Source: Ravibacter sp964562455 (GTDB lineage Bacteria > Bacteroidota > Bacteroidia > Cytophagales > Spirosomataceae). From it: a DNA stretch of 64,000 nucleotides. Position 1 is the first letter of the stretch, and the number at the start of each line of letters is the position of its first letter. A model generated the notes under the pieces. That model was not told where the DNA came from. It saw nothing but the letters and a program-made list of their open reading frames with translations, and did not search any database. Below, piece after piece: positions 62,268-64,000 of the stretch. Position numbers and translations under genes: made by a program. Location: contig CAZLTN010000002.1 of NCBI GenBank assembly GCA_964562455.1, forward strand, positions 1-64,000, read 5' to 3'.

Positions 62268-63870
62268 TTTTCGGCGGTGCAAAATACCGCTCCGCCATTT
62301 TCCTGTCATGGCCGTAGACGTCGTTCCTGAAATTGAGCTTCCCGTCGCTTCCTACCCAGGCGGTAAAGTACCCGATAACGACCGGCACCTGCTCATGGGG
62401 CTTTAACCGTACCGCCTGCTCTTTTCCTGCGTGCATAGCGGCTATGATTTTTTCGCTAGTCCAGGTGGAATCCTTGCGCAACAGGAATTCAGCCAGCCTC
62501 TGAGGCTCGGAAACGCGTATGCAGCCATGGCTGAAGGCACGCTTTGTCTCGTCAAATAACTTTTTGGAAGGCGTATCATGGAGATAAATGTTATAGCTAT
62601 TCGGAAAAAGGAACTTGACCAGGCCGAGGGAATTGCGAGGACCGGGCTTCTGCCGTACGGAAGACCCGTGCCATTCCATGTTGTTGCGCACCAGATAGTT
62701 GGGATTTCTCTCCAGCGCCGGGCGGATTTCGTTTTTAAGGATACTGGCAGGCACATTCCAGTACGGGCTGAACACGATCTGGCTTACCACATCTGAGAAC
62801 ACGACAGTATTGTGCGCTGCCGAGCCGACAACGACGTTCATCTCAAATGCAGGCCTTCCTTTTTCGTACACGTGCAGGCGAAATTCCGGAATATTGACGA
62901 GCAGGTAGTCGGTATCCGGGCTTTCGGGCATCCAGCGTACGCGCTCCATATTGATCAGTATCTGCCTGATACGTTGCCGGGGAGGCACGCTGAGCTCCCG
63001 GAAAAAAGCTGCGTTCAACTGACCGTCCGCTGTCAGGCCGTAATGCGCCTGGAAATCCTTTACAGCGGCCGTCAATGCCGGTGTAACGGTGGCCAGGCTA
63101 TCTGCCTCTCCTTCGGCCCCGTAGCCCAGCAGCGTTAACCTTTTTCTCGTTTCCTTAATTATTTCATCCGAATCTCCTTCCTTATATACTTTCTTTCCGG
63201 GCGCCAGATCAATCCACTGTACTTCACTATCCAGCTCATAAAAGCGCATCAGGAAATTCTTCAGCCTGTTATACTGGGGATTCACCGGCTCGTATTCCTC
63301 GATCCGTCTTCCTTTATTGGCAACCAGCGAATCGAGGAACGGCACCAGGTCCAGCTTTTTCCGGGGAATAAACCATCCCAGGTCGTGGAGGCTTACGCGC
63401 CGGTCGCCCGAATAGGCGTAATATGCATAGCGAAAAAACTGGTAGGTAAGCAGAAGCTCCGTGTCCCGGATCAGGCTGTCACCGGGATTGATATCCGTTT
63501 TTGCAGCGAGCGAATCGATACGCGCTTCCAGCCCGGGAAGGTAAATAGAACTGTCTCCGGAATAATAAAGGTACTGGTTCTGCATATTGAGAAACGTACG
63601 CACATAATCAGCCATACCGGTCGGGAAAAACCAGGCGAATTGGTAGTTCCGGCTGTTGTAAAAGCTTCGCATGCGTACAGCAAGACTATCGTGCATTGAT
63701 CTGCTGTGCGTAAACCGGCTAAGGGCGGCCGAATCAAGAAACAGCTCACTGAAGGAGTTTTTGACCGTAATGGTCGTGTCCAGATCGGCTATCTTAAAAG
63801 CCGGCTTCTTCTTTTGCGTACAGCCCCATGCAAAAAAAGCTGCCAGGAAAAGTAAGCTCAGTATACGCAT
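62254..63870 (-). CDS. L,D-transpeptidase of the YcbB type (lipoprotein)
   Basis: Cell-wall cross-linking enzyme in the periplasm, 538 residues from Met at 63870, which starts a lipoprotein signal (LLFLAAFFAWGC). The longer in-frame start at 63969 is rejected because its 33 codons are translated from heptamer repeat DNA. An N-terminal scaffold domain (about 40-260) is followed by a peptidoglycan-binding-like domain (LTLLGYGAEGEADSLATVTP, YGLTADGQLNAAF) and the YkuD catalytic domain with SHGCIRVSE carrying the nucleophile Cys and His, plus YWNVPASILKNE. Unrelated to the SusCD loci. Confidence 0.9.
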   Translation of the reverse strand: MRILSLLFLAAFFAWGCTQKKKPAFKIADLDTTITVKNSFSELFLDSAALSRFTHSRSMHDSLAVRMRSFYNSRNYQFAWFFPTGMADYVRTFLNMQNQYLYYSGDSSIYLPGLEARIDSLAAKTDINPGDSLIRDTELLLTYQFFRYAYYAYSGDRRVSLHDLGWFIPRKKLDLVPFLDSLVANKGRRIEEYEPVNPQYNRLKNFLMRFYELDSEVQWIDLAPGKKVYKEGDSDEIIKETRKRLTLLGYGAEGEADSLATVTPALTAAVKDFQAHYGLTADGQLNAAFFRELSVPPRQRIRQILINMERVRWMPESPDTDYLLVNIPEFRLHVYEKGRPAFEMNVVVGSAAHNTVVFSDVVSQIVFSPYWNVPASILKNEIRPALERNPNYLVRNNMEWHGSSVRQKPGPRNSLGLVKFLFPNSYNIYLHDTPSKKLFDETKRAFSHGCIRVSEPQRLAEFLLRKDSTWTSEKIIAAMHAGKEQAVRLKPHEQVPVVIGYFTAWVGSDGKLNFRNDVYGHDRKMAERYFAPPKTTAQ

Positions 63871-63873
63871 TAA

Positions 63874-63983
63874 GTTGAAAATTGAAAGTTGAGAGTTGAA
63901 AATTGAGAGTTGAAAATGGAAAGTTGAGAATGGAAAGTTAAGAGTGGAAAGATAACTTTCAACTTTCAACTCTCCACTTTCAA
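63874..63983. repeat. Heptamer tandem repeat RTTGARA with inverted copies
   Basis: Eleven consecutive 7-mers (63874-63950) follow RTTGARA with variants (GTTGAAA, ATTGAAA, GTTGAGA, ATGGAAA). After GATAA the complement appears as CTTTCAA, CTTTCAA, CTCTCCA, CTTTCAA (956-983 of the 63xxx block). The two arms could pair into a hairpin. It lies upstream of the L,D-transpeptidase gene; such repeats are known from other Bacteroidota genomes. Confidence 0.65.
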
Positions 63984-64000
63984 CTAAAAAACAAACGCTG

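Noticed and set aside
63871..63969. Upstream extension of the L,D-transpeptidase gene
   Set aside because: It translates heptamer repeat DNA and would place 33 residues before a good lipoprotein signal.

Overview
The window is a stretch of chromosome from a Bacteroidota bacterium, most likely a Cytophagales or close relative (genus not decidable by eye). Reasons: five complete SusC/SusD pairs, FecR anti-sigma factors, four small ECF sigma factors, TAnnTTTG-type -7 promoter boxes, a type IX secretion C-terminal domain, and no visible Shine-Dalgarno sites.

Almost everything belongs to five polysaccharide- or glycoconjugate-utilisation loci. Locus A (+, 376-9021): orphan FecR, SusC, SusD, tandem alpha/beta hydrolase. 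Locus B (+, 9118-19738): sigma, FecR, SusC, SusD, two sulfatases. An insert at 19995-22966 holds a DUF4143 ATPase, a phytanoyl-CoA-dioxygenase-like enzyme and a divergent AraC regulator. Locus C (-, 32886 down to 22988) has the same gene order as B in mirror image. A Tat-type cupin gene (32980-33426) separates C from divergent locus D (+, 33548-44661): sigma, FecR, SusC, SusD, beta-propeller lipoprotein, second tandem alpha/beta hydrolase. Locus E (-, 59487 down to 44686): Y_Y_Y-type sensor kinase, LytTR response regulator, sigma, FecR, SusC, SusD, DUF3823 lipoprotein, Sde182-type protein, clan GH-A-like hydrolase. The right end has a 600-bp unit with a four-helix-bundle (S23/IVP) gene inside 23-bp perfect terminal inverted repeats, two secreted or surface proteins, and an L,D-transpeptidase.

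Within each locus the expected flow is: a glycan fragment binds SusD/SusC; the SusC STN domain signals through FecR to the ECF sigma factor; the operon is induced; periplasmic or surface sulfatases, esterases and hydrolases trim the ligand. Five SusC proteins all carry an STN domain, so all five are predicted signalling transducers.

The strongest unexplained signal is a recurrent RNA-like element present in all five fecR-susC intergenic gaps: a 2-8 codon mini-ORF, an A-rich stretch, then a hairpin with a 6-7 nt loop whose stem sequence changes while pairing is kept. Other structures worth checking are the 600-bp inverted-repeat unit, three exact-phase 32-bp repeats abutting the ATPase start codon, a perfect 45-bp palindrome after locus B, and reciprocal loss of catalytic serines in the two tandem alpha/beta hydrolases.
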